Assembly: GCA_949840935.1 (NCBI GenBank)
Contig: CATKXX010000018.1
Span: forward strand, 1 to 59,674
Source: an uncultured Acetatifactor sp.
GTDB lineage: Bacteria > Bacillota > Clostridia > Lachnospirales > Lachnospiraceae
DNA: 59,674 nt
Reading direction: 5' to 3'
Made by a program: the position numbers and the translations under genes. Shown one piece after another: positions 43,138 to 50,713 of this stretch. The notes beneath the pieces are model-generated. The model did no database searches. It worked only from the letters and a program-made list of their open reading frames with translations, and was not told where the DNA came from. Position 1 is the first letter of the stretch. The number at the start of each line of letters is the position of its first letter.

Positions 43138-43222
43138 GGAATCTCCTCTCACATCCTGCCCCTCACGGGCACGGAATCCCCTCTCACATCCTGCCTTTCA
43201 CGGCCCGGAATCCCCTCTCACA
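43138..43222. repeat. 34-35-bp tandem repeat between CIS_tube and hub genes
   Basis: GGAATC(T/C)CCTCTCACA recurs at 43138, 43173 and 43207, with (G)CACGG/CCCG joining segments. The repeats fill the spacer and overlap the stop codon of the 43218-43907 gene. Not coding. A small tandem expansion seeded from the gene end is likely. Confidence 0.75.
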
Positions 43223-43907
43223 GAAGGCTCCTCCTGGGATTCGGGCTGCCGCTGTACTGCTGCCGCCATTGGGAAAGCCCGCCGGACAGCTCCGAATCCA
43301 CAGTGCCCCCCGTCTTCAGGGTGGCGCCGTTTTCCAGGTGGATTTCCTCCCCCACGTAGAAGCCTTCGATGCAAATGCTCACCTGTGCCCGCACCGGCTT
43401 TCCGTCAGGGGCAAACATGGTGTAATTTACGCTCATCTGCTTCAGCATCCCGGCTACCGCGATGGTGCCCCAGAAGAAATAAATCTGTTCCGCCGGATGT
43501 GTCTTTGACCTGGTCACAGTGGTTCTGCCCCTGGAGGAAACAGAGGAGCCCGCATACTTTTCCGTTGTGTTGGTATAGCGGTATAACTGCCGGATATCCT
43601 CCCGCACATCCCTGTAAGAAGTCTGGTACAGATCCGTCAAAGTATTGAAAAATAAAGTAACGGAAAGCCTCGTCAGATCCCCGGACTGCCCGCCCACAGA
43701 GTCCGCCAGGGGATACTGCATCCCCATAAGCCTCCCCATCTGCATCCATGCCAGCTTTTCCCTTCCGCTGACCCGGGATATCTCCGATATACCGATAGCC
43801 TCCTCAATGGATATTTCCGCAGGGTTAAAAGGGACTTCAAACCCTCCGTCCAGCTCCAGATGCCCGTTGACATAGGGGCCGATATATGCCTTTTGCAGCT
43901 CCGCCAA
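43218..43907 (-). CDS. CIS_tube-family baseplate/tube-junction protein (Afp7-like)
   Basis: A 229-residue protein: VPFNPAEISIEEAIG, LSVTLFFNTLTDLYQTSYRD, VREDIRQLYRYTNTTEKYA, PAEQIYFFWGTIAVAGMLKQ, MFAPDGKPVRAQVSICIEGF. This is the CIS tube N-terminal domain family (Afp7/Pvc7); the usual LysM tail is short or absent. The start is a TTG 8 nt after AGG and 5 nt after the upstream stop. Confidence 0.85.
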   Translation of the reverse strand: MAELQKAYIGPYVNGHLELDGGFEVPFNPAEISIEEAIGISEISRVSGREKLAWMQMGRLMGMQYPLADSVGGQSGDLTRLSVTLFFNTLTDLYQTSYRDVREDIRQLYRYTNTTEKYAGSSVSSRGRTTVTRSKTHPAEQIYFFWGTIAVAGMLKQMSVNYTMFAPDGKPVRAQVSICIEGFYVGEEIHLENGATLKTGGTVDSELSGGLSQWRQQYSGSPNPRRSLL

Positions 43908-43912
43908 TACCG

Positions 43913-44254
43913 TTACCTGCCTTTCCGGATCCGTTCCTGCCGGATGCGTTCCTCCACCTTCTCACATACCCGGAGCGATACCGCCGGTATCAGCGCCCTC
44001 TCCATGCTGCCCGCCCCGAACATCTGCCCGATCTGCCTGGCTGCCAGGGAAGGGCGCGACCTGTAGTAATCCTGCTGCTCCTTCCACTGCCTCTGCACCG
44101 CCTCCCTGACCAGGGGAACCAGCATTTCCCTTATGCGTTCCCTCTCACGGGCGGCATCCGGCAGCTTGCCGGCTTCCATCCTGCCCCCTTTTAAGCGGGC
44201 ATATTCCATATGGAGCCCGGGCGCAGCCGCCACTCTCATAACACTGGTTCTCAT
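43913..44254 (-). CDS. Unrecognised CIS operon protein, basic and helical
   Basis: A 113-residue Arg/Glu-rich protein with no membrane segment or known domain. It starts after GGGCGGAGATGCAGG. Segments AARERERIREMLVPLVREAV and SLRVCEKVEERIRQER suggest long helices or a coiled coil. It lies between the second tube gene and the CIS_tube gene. Possibilities include an assembly chaperone or short length-control factor; nothing in the sequence decides. Confidence 0.7.
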   Translation of the reverse strand: MRTSVMRVAAAPGLHMEYARLKGGRMEAGKLPDAARERERIREMLVPLVREAVQRQWKEQQDYYRSRPSLAARQIGQMFGAGSMERALIPAVSLRVCEKVEERIRQERIRKGR

Positions 44255-44272
44255 CCTGCATCTCCGCCCTTC

Positions 44273-44701
44273 CTATACCACAACAAAGCTCTCATAGCTT
44301 ACGTCAAACCGGTTGGTGAGGATGGTGTTCTGCTCTGCACTCAGCTCCCCCACCTCCCATGCCTTCAAGACCAGTCCCATAAAGAGATAGCTTTTCAGGG
44401 GAATTCCCAGATTGTCCATGACGATGAGGTTCAGAGGCCCTTCCAGGCGGCACCCTGTGAGGCGGAAGGGATGCTCCACTCCCTGGCAGACCCCCTTTTC
44501 CATATGCAGTATCCGCTCGCTGCTGCAGTATTTCGGAAAGATATGTACACTGGTGTTCAGCCCGCCTTCATGGTAAACCTCCGTTTCCACCTCCCGGCTG
44601 ATTCCCGAAACCTTTTGAAATCCCATAATGATATTATTCAGAAAAACGATAAACCGATAACCGGGTATGGGATCTGTGATGGGTAATGACAATTGCTCCA
44701 T
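44273..44701 (-). CDS. Second tube protein (gp19/Afp5-like, baseplate-proximal type)
   Basis: A 142-residue tail-tube-fold protein: IPGYRFIVFLNNIIMGFQKV, SGISREVETEVYHEGGLN, LNLIVMDNLGIPLKSYLFMG and DVSYESFVVV. It has the same family pattern as the 45317 tube protein but is clearly divergent, so it probably forms a specialised ring near the baseplate, as Afp5 is thought to. Start follows GGAGGAGAGGCTT. Confidence 0.87.
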   Translation of the reverse strand: MEQLSLPITDPIPGYRFIVFLNNIIMGFQKVSGISREVETEVYHEGGLNTSVHIFPKYCSSERILHMEKGVCQGVEHPFRLTGCRLEGPLNLIVMDNLGIPLKSYLFMGLVLKAWEVGELSAEQNTILTNRFDVSYESFVVV

Positions 44702-44718
44702 AAGCCTCTCCTCCTCTG

Positions 44719-44895
44719 TCAGATTCTGAACAGATTATTTTCTCCGTTTATCTCCCTGTTGATCCGGCTGATTTCTTCACAGTATTTCTTCCTGGACAGA
44801 CAGGGGATCCTGAGAATGTCCTCCTCCCGCCAGTGAAAGTAATATCCTATGAAGGAGATCTCCTGGAACAATTCCGCCCGGCCGGTGACAGTCAT
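44719..44895 (-). CDS. DUF6760-like small protein (Afp6/Pvc6 position)
   Basis: A 58-residue protein with FIGYYFHWREEDILRIPC and RKKYCEEISRINREIN, matching the short FHW..E.I......R..WC.EIS.IN pattern of CIS and phage loci. Start set at 44895 because ATG overlaps the upstream stop as ATGA; a GTG at 44949 is less likely. Probably an assembly factor read by coupling. Confidence 0.8.
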   Translation of the reverse strand: MTVTGRAELFQEISFIGYYFHWREEDILRIPCLSRKKYCEEISRINREINGENNLFRI

Positions 44896-45251
44896 TCCCT
44901 CAAAACAAAATTTAGCGTGTCTGTAAAGCTCCTGTTGCAATAGGGGCACTGTACCTGTATCACAGGCTCCTCCGCATGATTTATAGTCTCGTACATATTC
45001 TGCAGAAACGCGAAGTCATCCGTAAACAGCCCTGTGATCACATCCGGAAGGATCTGATCCATTCCTTCCAGCCTGGACACTACCCGGGACAGAAGGATCA
45101 CAGGGAGATAATCTGCATTTCCCATTGCTTTCGCCGCCTCAATCTCGTCCAGCGCCGTAGCCAGCTTCATAGCGCCTCTGCGGTGGACATTTCCCTCCTC
45201 GTCCACATATCCTTTTGGGAGCGTGAATTCATACTCTGTCTGTAAAAACAT
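44892..45251 (-). CDS. Tail assembly chaperone-like protein
   Basis: A 119-residue protein: YEFTLPKGYVDEEGNVHRRG, MKLATALDEIEAAKA, LPVILLSRVVSRLEGMDQI, FAFLQNMYETINHAE and a CPYC pair near the end. The pattern (LP.GY.D..G..H..G.MR.AT..DEI) is common between tube genes of CIS and contractile phages and is taken to be an assembly protein. The Cys pair may bind zinc. It ends in an ATGA overlap. Confidence 0.8.
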   Translation of the reverse strand: MFLQTEYEFTLPKGYVDEEGNVHRRGAMKLATALDEIEAAKAMGNADYLPVILLSRVVSRLEGMDQILPDVITGLFTDDFAFLQNMYETINHAEEPVIQVQCPYCNRSFTDTLNFVLRE

Positions 45252-45316
45252 CTATCGTCGTTTCCTTTCTGCGGCCTGTCGGTCTCCCGGGCAGAAGGCG
45301 TGTGCCCCCCCGCCTG

Positions 45317-45748
45317 CTACTTGTCACGGGTCACGCCCTCGTGGGCAAGCTCCAGGGTCTCTACGGCTACCTCGTTGCTGGTGGCGTTAAAGTCCGGCGC
45401 CGTATACTTGGTAGGCCATGCCGAGATCACAGTCCACTTTGCGATTTCCGCCTGTTTGTCGTCATGAAGGCTGATCACCACGGTCTTACGGTTGATCGTA
45501 CCTCCCTCCACCTCCTTCATCCAGTTGTACAGCTCCATGGAATCGGTCATGCCCCATTTCAGCGTAATATTGCCATACTTTATCAGCCCGGGCTGCTTTC
45601 CCACCGTATTGACGGCAAAATTGCCCTCCCGGTACTCAATAGGATCCGACGAGATATCCGGCGCGCTGACTTCAGAAAATCCGCCCACCGACTTGCCGTC
45701 GATGGTGACATCATAATTATACTTTTTAAAAGGATATACCATTGCCAT
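45317..45748 (-). CDS. Inner tube protein (Hcp/gp19-like, Afp1 type)
   Basis: A 143-residue major tube protein. Typical features: YPFKKYNYDVTIDGKSVGGF, SEVSAPDISSDPIEYREGN, LIKYGNITLKWGMTDS, LYNWMKEVEGG, KWTVISAWPTKYTAPDFN and VAVETLELAHEGV. Hexameric rings of this protein would form the tube inside the sheath. It follows the sheath gene by 14 nt with a GGAGG ribosome binding site. Confidence 0.94.
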   Translation of the reverse strand: MAMVYPFKKYNYDVTIDGKSVGGFSEVSAPDISSDPIEYREGNFAVNTVGKQPGLIKYGNITLKWGMTDSMELYNWMKEVEGGTINRKTVVISLHDDKQAEIAKWTVISAWPTKYTAPDFNATSNEVAVETLELAHEGVTRDK

Positions 45749-45762
45749 CTAATCGTCCCTCC

Positions 45763-47673
45763 TTATTGTGCGCTCTCCATCTTCTGTGTGATGCGGAAGA
45801 TCACGAATTCTGCAGGCCTCACCGGCGCTACGCCAATGACGCAGATCAGCCGCCCGTTGAGGATGTCATCCTCCGTCATGGTACTCTTTCCGATATTGAT
45901 AAAGAACGCTTCGTCAGCCGTGCTGCCTGCCAGGGCGCCGTTTCGCCACTGTGTCGTGAGAAATACCCGGATGGTTCCTTCCACCCTGGACCACAGCATC
46001 TCGTCGTTGGGCTCAAACACTGCCCAGCCCGTGCTGGCGCGGATGGATTCTTCGATAAAGATAAAAAGCCTTCTCACATTGATGTACTTCCAATTCCCGT
46101 CGCTGGAGCATGTCCTTGCTCCCCACACCCTGATTCCCTGCCCGGGAAGGGCCCTGATGAGATTGATTCCCTTGGGGTTCAGCTTTGCCTGCTCCGCTTC
46201 ATTGTACTTTACGGAAAGGCCCGTACAGCCCCGCACTGTCTCATTCGCAGGCGCCTTGTGCACCCCTCTTGTGTTATCCGTCCGCCCGTAGATCCCCGCC
46301 ATTGCACCGGAGGGCGGCAGATACACGCTGCGCCTTGCAAGGGGGTCATAGCACTGCAGCCAGGGATGGTACATTGCCGCATAGCTGGTATCCACATTCT
46401 CCCGAAACTCCTGGAGATCCGATACTTCCTTATCCTCCGGGGGCATATCCAGAATGGCAAACCGGTTGCCCATACTCTCGCAGTGTCCCACAAGAGCGCT
46501 CTGCACCGCCTTATCCGTAATGCCGGGGATTGCCATGATGCTCACATCCGAAAGGGTCTGAAAGGCTGTAAGCCCCGTCCTCGCATCCGGCGCCCCGTCA
46601 TTTCCCACATACACGGAGGCGTCAATGTCATCGGAAACAGCCCCGTCGTCCCCGTCCTCCAGAGACAGTGAAAAAGCCGGCTCCTCCTTGTCCAGAAGCC
46701 CCTCGATCATGCCCGGGGCCAGATTCCCGCTCTTAGACGCAATACGGATGATCTGGGATTTCTCAACCATATTGTCCACAAAATTACTGCGGGCAGGGTT
46801 AAAAGAAATACCATCATACTGCTCGGACGCCGTGTCGTCCTGTATGGCCAGCGCCCACTCCGCCAGATACAGGAATACTTCAGGGGGATTCCCCCCGGGC
46901 ACAGGCGTATCTCCTCCGGGCGCGGGTGTATCCCCTCCGGGCGTGTCTCCCCCGGGCCCGGGCGTATCCCCTCCGGGTGCAGGCGTATCCCCTCCGGGCG
47001 TGTCTCCTCCGGGATAATTCAGCTCCCCGGCTGCATCATCCAGACGCTTTAAGGTAATCTGATTCCCACGGATTTCATGTACCAGCGCAAAGAAGAAGGG
47101 GTTTCCCTTCCCTGCCTGCTGCAGGCAGACCATATCCCCCTCCTGAAAGGCGGATGCGTCCTGCAATTCCAGGAGAAGCACTGTTTCCGCATCCGCATCT
47201 TTCCCGATTGTGGCTGTCCCCGCCTTCCGCTCCACCCTCGTCCGATTCCTGTTCAACAGTGTAAAGCCCGCCCGGATACTGTTCCCCCAGGCTCCGGGGT
47301 TTGAAGCTGTGAGCTCCAGGAAATATTTTCCGTCCTCCCGCGCAATACCGCCCTTCGCCTCCACAGCGGCCGCATTTCCCCGGGCATCGCATTCGCAGAC
47401 TCTCATAACATAGCAGGCGGAACCTCCATTGTTAAAAAATTGCTCCACCGCATAAGGCAGGAAACGCTTCTTCCCATAAATCCGCTCCGGCAGATAGCCT
47501 CCAAACCGTCTCTGATAATCCGCCATGCTGGTGATCAGCACCGGCAGCCCCTTCACCGGCCCCTTCTGCGCCATTCCCACAAAGCCCGCGGTGCTGGTGC
47601 CGACTCCCTCCATGGCCTTAATTCCGGAATCAAATTCTTCCACATATACGCCGGGTGATAAATATTCTGCCAT
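45763..47673 (-). CDS. Contractile sheath protein with a repetitive Pro-Gly-Asp-Thr loop
   Basis: A 636-residue sheath protein. The N-terminal arm (YLSPGVYVEEFDSG) and domain (VGTSTAGFVGMAQKGPV) and the C-terminal domain (LWSRVEGTIRVFLTTQWRNG, then VRPAEFVIFRITQK) are typical of phage, T6SS and Afp sheaths. Residues 221-264 are a low-complexity insertion of PGGDTP and APGGDTP units, probably an exposed surface loop. Only one sheath gene is present, against three in Afp. Confidence 0.95.
   Translation of the reverse strand: MAEYLSPGVYVEEFDSGIKAMEGVGTSTAGFVGMAQKGPVKGLPVLITSMADYQRRFGGYLPERIYGKKRFLPYAVEQFFNNGGSACYVMRVCECDARGNAAAVEAKGGIAREDGKYFLELTASNPGAWGNSIRAGFTLLNRNRTRVERKAGTATIGKDADAETVLLLELQDASAFQEGDMVCLQQAGKGNPFFFALVHEIRGNQITLKRLDDAAGELNYPGGDTPGGDTPAPGGDTPGPGGDTPGGDTPAPGGDTPVPGGNPPEVFLYLAEWALAIQDDTASEQYDGISFNPARSNFVDNMVEKSQIIRIASKSGNLAPGMIEGLLDKEEPAFSLSLEDGDDGAVSDDIDASVYVGNDGAPDARTGLTAFQTLSDVSIMAIPGITDKAVQSALVGHCESMGNRFAILDMPPEDKEVSDLQEFRENVDTSYAAMYHPWLQCYDPLARRSVYLPPSGAMAGIYGRTDNTRGVHKAPANETVRGCTGLSVKYNEAEQAKLNPKGINLIRALPGQGIRVWGARTCSSDGNWKYINVRRLFIFIEESIRASTGWAVFEPNDEMLWSRVEGTIRVFLTTQWRNGALAGSTADEAFFINIGKSTMTEDDILNGRLICVIGVAPVRPAEFVIFRITQKMESAQ
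46882..47013. repeat. Low-complexity repeat inside the sheath gene
   Basis: Irregular 18- and 24-bp units (plus strand GTATCCCCTCCGGGC variants) encoding repeated PGGDTP/APGGDTP. In frame throughout, so length variation would alter only the surface loop. Confidence 0.85.
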
Positions 47674-47737
47674 ATTTCTCCTTTCCGCCGCTCACAGACG
47701 GCCTTAAAATATATCATGTAAACACACAGGCCGCTCC

Positions 47738-48121
47738 TTACAGAAGCACTGTAGGCTGCAGGGGCGCCGATGCCTGTATGCTCCCTCCGTATAAGCACTG
47801 CAGCCTGGAATCCATATTCAGAGCCTGCTTTCCCTTTATCTTTACCTTTTCACAGGCTTCCGTCCAGTCCTGCAGAGTGCAGGGAATACAGGGCACAGGA
47901 GTAAGCACCCCCAGCGCCGCGGCTGTAGCTGCAGCCACCATGGGATTGGCAGGATTGGAGCACATGCCAAAGGGCAGGATGTTCAGAAACGGGATATGGT
48001 CGGACTGCACCGCTACGGGAAGCATGGACTTCACCTTTTTATCCGGCAGCACCATGATCGGCGCCGGCATGTTTCCAAAGCTGCACCTTAAAATCGTCCC
48101 CTGTATCACCACCGGCTTCAT
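47738..48121 (-). CDS. DUF4280 PAAR-like spike-tip protein (Afp10 position)
   Basis: A 127-residue protein: VIQGTILRCSFGNMPAPIMV, MCSNPANPMVAAATAAALG, VPCIPCTLQDWTEAC and SRLQCLYGGSIQ. DUF4280 proteins are PAAR-like and are expected to cap the spike needle and possibly carry cargo; several conserved Cys may bind metal. Start set at 48121 behind GGAGGGAATCGGG. It lies 64 nt ahead of the sheath gene. Confidence 0.85.
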   Translation of the reverse strand: MKPVVIQGTILRCSFGNMPAPIMVLPDKKVKSMLPVAVQSDHIPFLNILPFGMCSNPANPMVAAATAAALGVLTPVPCIPCTLQDWTEACEKVKIKGKQALNMDSRLQCLYGGSIQASAPLQPTVLL

Positions 48122-48261
48122 CCCGATTCCCTCCATCTCTCGCGCTTTCCGGCTTCCAGCCCTCCTGCGCACTCTTACACTCCTTCAAGCTGCATTTCCT
48201 GTATGCGCTTCCCGGTCTTATTTCCCGGCTACACTCTCCGGTCATGCCTTCCTCCTGCGCA

Positions 48262-48828
48262 TTACGTCTTTCTTTCCACATCATAATTCCGCTCCCGCAC
48301 CTCGCTCACCTTCCGCATCCTCCCGGACTCTATCAGCACGGGTGCCGCGTTCAGATATACGGCAGGCTGCAAGGGGCGGTTAAAGCTTCCCCAAAGCCGT
48401 ATCTTAAACTCTGCGCTCTCCCGCAGAAAGGAAAGCTGTACATCCTGCCTTCCCTCCTGCTCCAGAACCGGATTGTCATACACCGCCCGGACGATTTCAT
48501 TCAGCAGGGCCTTTATCTGCTCCCTGCGCACTCCGCCGAAGCGCCGGGCCTCATTACAGAAGACCAGGAAGGAAAGCTCTACCGCCTTGGCGGGGAAACG
48601 TCTCACGGTATCGCTGACCGCCTCCTCAAACGTGGGCATCGAAGAAAAGTCCTGAATGTCATAGAGATAGACTCCCACCCGATAATCCGTCTCCTCCCAG
48701 GGAGAAGCAAATAAGATCAGCTCCCTGTCCTGCACAAGCCCCGGGCAAAGTTCCCTGCGCAGCAATTCCAGAAGCCCTTCTCCTGTCAGAAGGATTTCGC
48801 TGCTTAAATACCTCTGACTGCTGTCCAT
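48262..48828 (-). CDS. DUF4255 sheath/tube terminator (Afp16/Pvc16-like)
   Basis: A 188-residue protein with VGVYLYDIQDFSSMPTFEEA, FPAKAVELSFLVFCNEARRF and LWGSFNRPLQPAVYLNAAPV, the Pvc16 N-terminal (DUF4255) pattern. In Afp and PVC this protein caps the distal end of the tube and sheath. It overlaps the first operon gene by 25 nt. Confidence 0.88.
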   Translation of the reverse strand: MDSSQRYLSSEILLTGEGLLELLRRELCPGLVQDRELILFASPWEETDYRVGVYLYDIQDFSSMPTFEEAVSDTVRRFPAKAVELSFLVFCNEARRFGGVRREQIKALLNEIVRAVYDNPVLEQEGRQDVQLSFLRESAEFKIRLWGSFNRPLQPAVYLNAAPVLIESGRMRKVSEVRERNYDVERKT

Positions 48829-50444
48829 GAGATAGCGACCTCCCTGTTGCGGCTGCGCCGCTTCCCTTTGCCAAGCGTTACGGCTATTCGGAAGGTTCCC
48901 TCCTCCACATTCTGCAGGACAGCCTCCTTATCAATCTTCCGGCCCTCGCACACATCGGGAAACAGCTCCTCCGGCCCATGGATGACCTTATACCGCTTCC
49001 TGTCACGCTCCCAGTACGCGTAGGAGCGCTCCTCCCATACCCTGCTGCAGCGGAGAAATACCTCCTCGCCCGGAAATCCGTGGGAAATTTCCTCCGAATA
49101 CAATACCTGTCCCTTCCGGTAACGCTTCGGAATCTGGATCACGGCCACCCCCCTGTGGATACAGCTCTCCCTGTCCGCCTCCAGGAGCTCCCAAAAATGC
49201 TCTTCCGTCAACAGCTCCGGGGGCATGGGAGGCATCCCCGGAGGCAGCATACCGGGCCCCGCAGGAGACGGCCCGGGCGGCAATACTCCCGGCATCACAG
49301 GAGGCGGCCCGGGCGGAGGAAACGCAGTTTTCCAGAGCTGCTTCAGAAGCCCCCTCCACCGGATATCCAGAATCCCATGCTTCTCTGAAATGCTTCTCAG
49401 CAGTTCCTCCTCCCAGGGGCAGGCCGCCATAGGACGGATAACCTCTTCCCCGGGAAGGGAAAAGACATATTTCCCTCCGTCCTTCCCTTCGGCTTGTTCC
49501 AGTCTCAGGCAGGCAAGCGGAACCCAGCCTTCTCCCCGTTCCGGCTCTCCCAGCCTTCCCAGACAGTCCTTCACCGCCTGGCCATAGGATACCGCAGTAT
49601 CGACAGAAATCTGACAGGTGGGAATTTCCACCGTCTCGCCGTTCTCCGTGACAATCCTCAGGTCACTGAGCTCCAATATCACAGGCAGCCTTCTGTTCTC
49701 CTCCGTACAGATATCCCATTCCCGCCGCAGAAGCCCCAGGCATACTGCCCGCTCCTCCTCAAAAGCCAAAAACGGCGTTCCCGACTGGATGAAGACCGCT
49801 CCCTGAAGCTTTGCCATTCCGTGCCACCCGATACTGACATTACTTTCCCGGGCGGCTCTCACCTCCATACGGATCCTGAAAATGCTGTCCGTAGGAACAG
49901 CCTTGGGAGCCTGCAGAGCCAGCATCACCGGCCCTGACTCGTACAGTATCCTTTCCTCTGTGAAAAACTCCTCATGCCAAAGAGCCTCCCTTTGCAGCTT
50001 CCGAAGCTCCTCTCTCCTGTAAGCCCCGAAGGAACAGGTCTCCGCAATCACCGACGGCCGGTTCCGCCCTCCCGGCTCCAGATAATCGCGCTCCGTCTCT
50101 ACGGTACTCTCCGCATACCGGATTCCCAGAATGAAGCTGCCCACAGTCTCCGGTGAAAGCCCTTCTATGTCCTCGGGCATGATCTGCCTGTCCTTCTGCA
50201 CCAGGAGGATCCTTCCCCAGGGATCTATGGCGCTTCCTCTCGTAAGCCACAGCCCTCCATCCCGGGCGGCCTGCACCGTCAGCCCCTCGATAATACCCCA
50301 GCCATGGAATTTGCGGTTCATAAAATCCAGCTTGCTGCTCACATACCTCTGATCCCTGATAAAATCAGCCGCATGAAGAAGTTTTCCTGTATAATATCCG
50401 CTTTTGAGAAACACACCGCTGCCTGTGCCTTCATCCTTCTCCAT
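48804..50444 (-). CDS. First CIS operon protein: putative fibre/adaptor with Pro-rich hinge
   Basis: A 546-residue protein. Residues 10-60 (FLKSGYYTGKLLHAADFIRD, QRYVSSKLDFMNRKFHGWGI, IEGLTV) resemble the Y..G.LL...DF..EQ.Y...K....NR..HG.G...GL.V domain seen in several CIS loci. A long beta-rich middle follows, then a Pro/Gly/Met-rich linker (about 374-413, PPPGPPPVMPG and variants), then a C-terminal about 130-residue basic domain. No recognised fibre tip or enzyme. Its place and hinge suggest a fibre or target-binding adaptor; this is inference. Confidence 0.65.
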   Translation of the reverse strand: MEKDEGTGSGVFLKSGYYTGKLLHAADFIRDQRYVSSKLDFMNRKFHGWGIIEGLTVQAARDGGLWLTRGSAIDPWGRILLVQKDRQIMPEDIEGLSPETVGSFILGIRYAESTVETERDYLEPGGRNRPSVIAETCSFGAYRREELRKLQREALWHEEFFTEERILYESGPVMLALQAPKAVPTDSIFRIRMEVRAARESNVSIGWHGMAKLQGAVFIQSGTPFLAFEEERAVCLGLLRREWDICTEENRRLPVILELSDLRIVTENGETVEIPTCQISVDTAVSYGQAVKDCLGRLGEPERGEGWVPLACLRLEQAEGKDGGKYVFSLPGEEVIRPMAACPWEEELLRSISEKHGILDIRWRGLLKQLWKTAFPPPGPPPVMPGVLPPGPSPAGPGMLPPGMPPMPPELLTEEHFWELLEADRESCIHRGVAVIQIPKRYRKGQVLYSEEISHGFPGEEVFLRCSRVWEERSYAYWERDRKRYKVIHGPEELFPDVCEGRKIDKEAVLQNVEEGTFRIAVTLGKGKRRSRNREVAISWTAVRGI

Positions 50445-50520
50445 AGAAACCCTCCAGTTTGTAAAATGTTTCTCCTATATTTTAACAATAATGTAATAAT
50501 TTTTCATTATTTACTATCCT

Positions 50521-50549
50521 TCTGTAGTAATAAACAAAAATAATGTCAA
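50521..50549 (-). promoter_or_regulatory. Promoter of the contractile injection system operon
   Basis: On the minus strand TTGACA, a 17-nt spacer and TACAGA, about 75 nt before the 50444 start. The leader is very AT-rich and ends in a GGAGGG ribosome binding site. No other comparable promoter is evident before 33413. Confidence 0.7.
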
Positions 50550-50582
50550 ATTATTGCCGTTCTCAGGAGCGGCACAAACAGG

Positions 50583-50621
50583 AAATCCCCTGCAGGTTTC
50601 TGCCATGCCTGCAGGGGATTT
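50583..50621 (-). terminator. Terminator hairpin between thyX and the CIS operon
   Basis: AAATCCCCTGCAGG (50583-50596) pairs perfectly with CCTGCAGGGGATTT (50608-50621). Downstream on the minus strand is TTTCCTGTTTGTG. It insulates the CIS promoter from thyX. Confidence 0.75.
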
Positions 50622-50678
50622 CACAACACCTCGTGTTTACATTAAAGCCATTCTTTATTTTTAACCTCATTTCTACTA

Positions 50679-50713
50679 CAAATCTCGAGATTAAAATTTT
50701 CATTTTCAATCTT
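50679..50713 (-). repeat. Dispersed AT-rich hairpin overlapping the thyX stop codon, copy 2
   Basis: Minus strand: GATTGAAAATGAAAATTTTA then ATCTCGAGATTTG. It matches the element at 1921-1956 closely and likewise contains the stop codon TGA of the upstream gene. Confidence 0.65.

Noticed and set aside
48039..48245. Minus-strand short frame behind GGAGGAAGGC between DUF4255 and DUF4280 genes
   Set aside because: The ribosome binding site is good, but the product is low-complexity, has no family and overlaps DUF4280 by about 80 nt; not convincing.
33413..50444. Prophage or R-type tailocin
   Set aside because: No head, packaging, integration or lysis genes, while AAA+, DUF4255 and DUF4280 genes are the extracellular CIS set.
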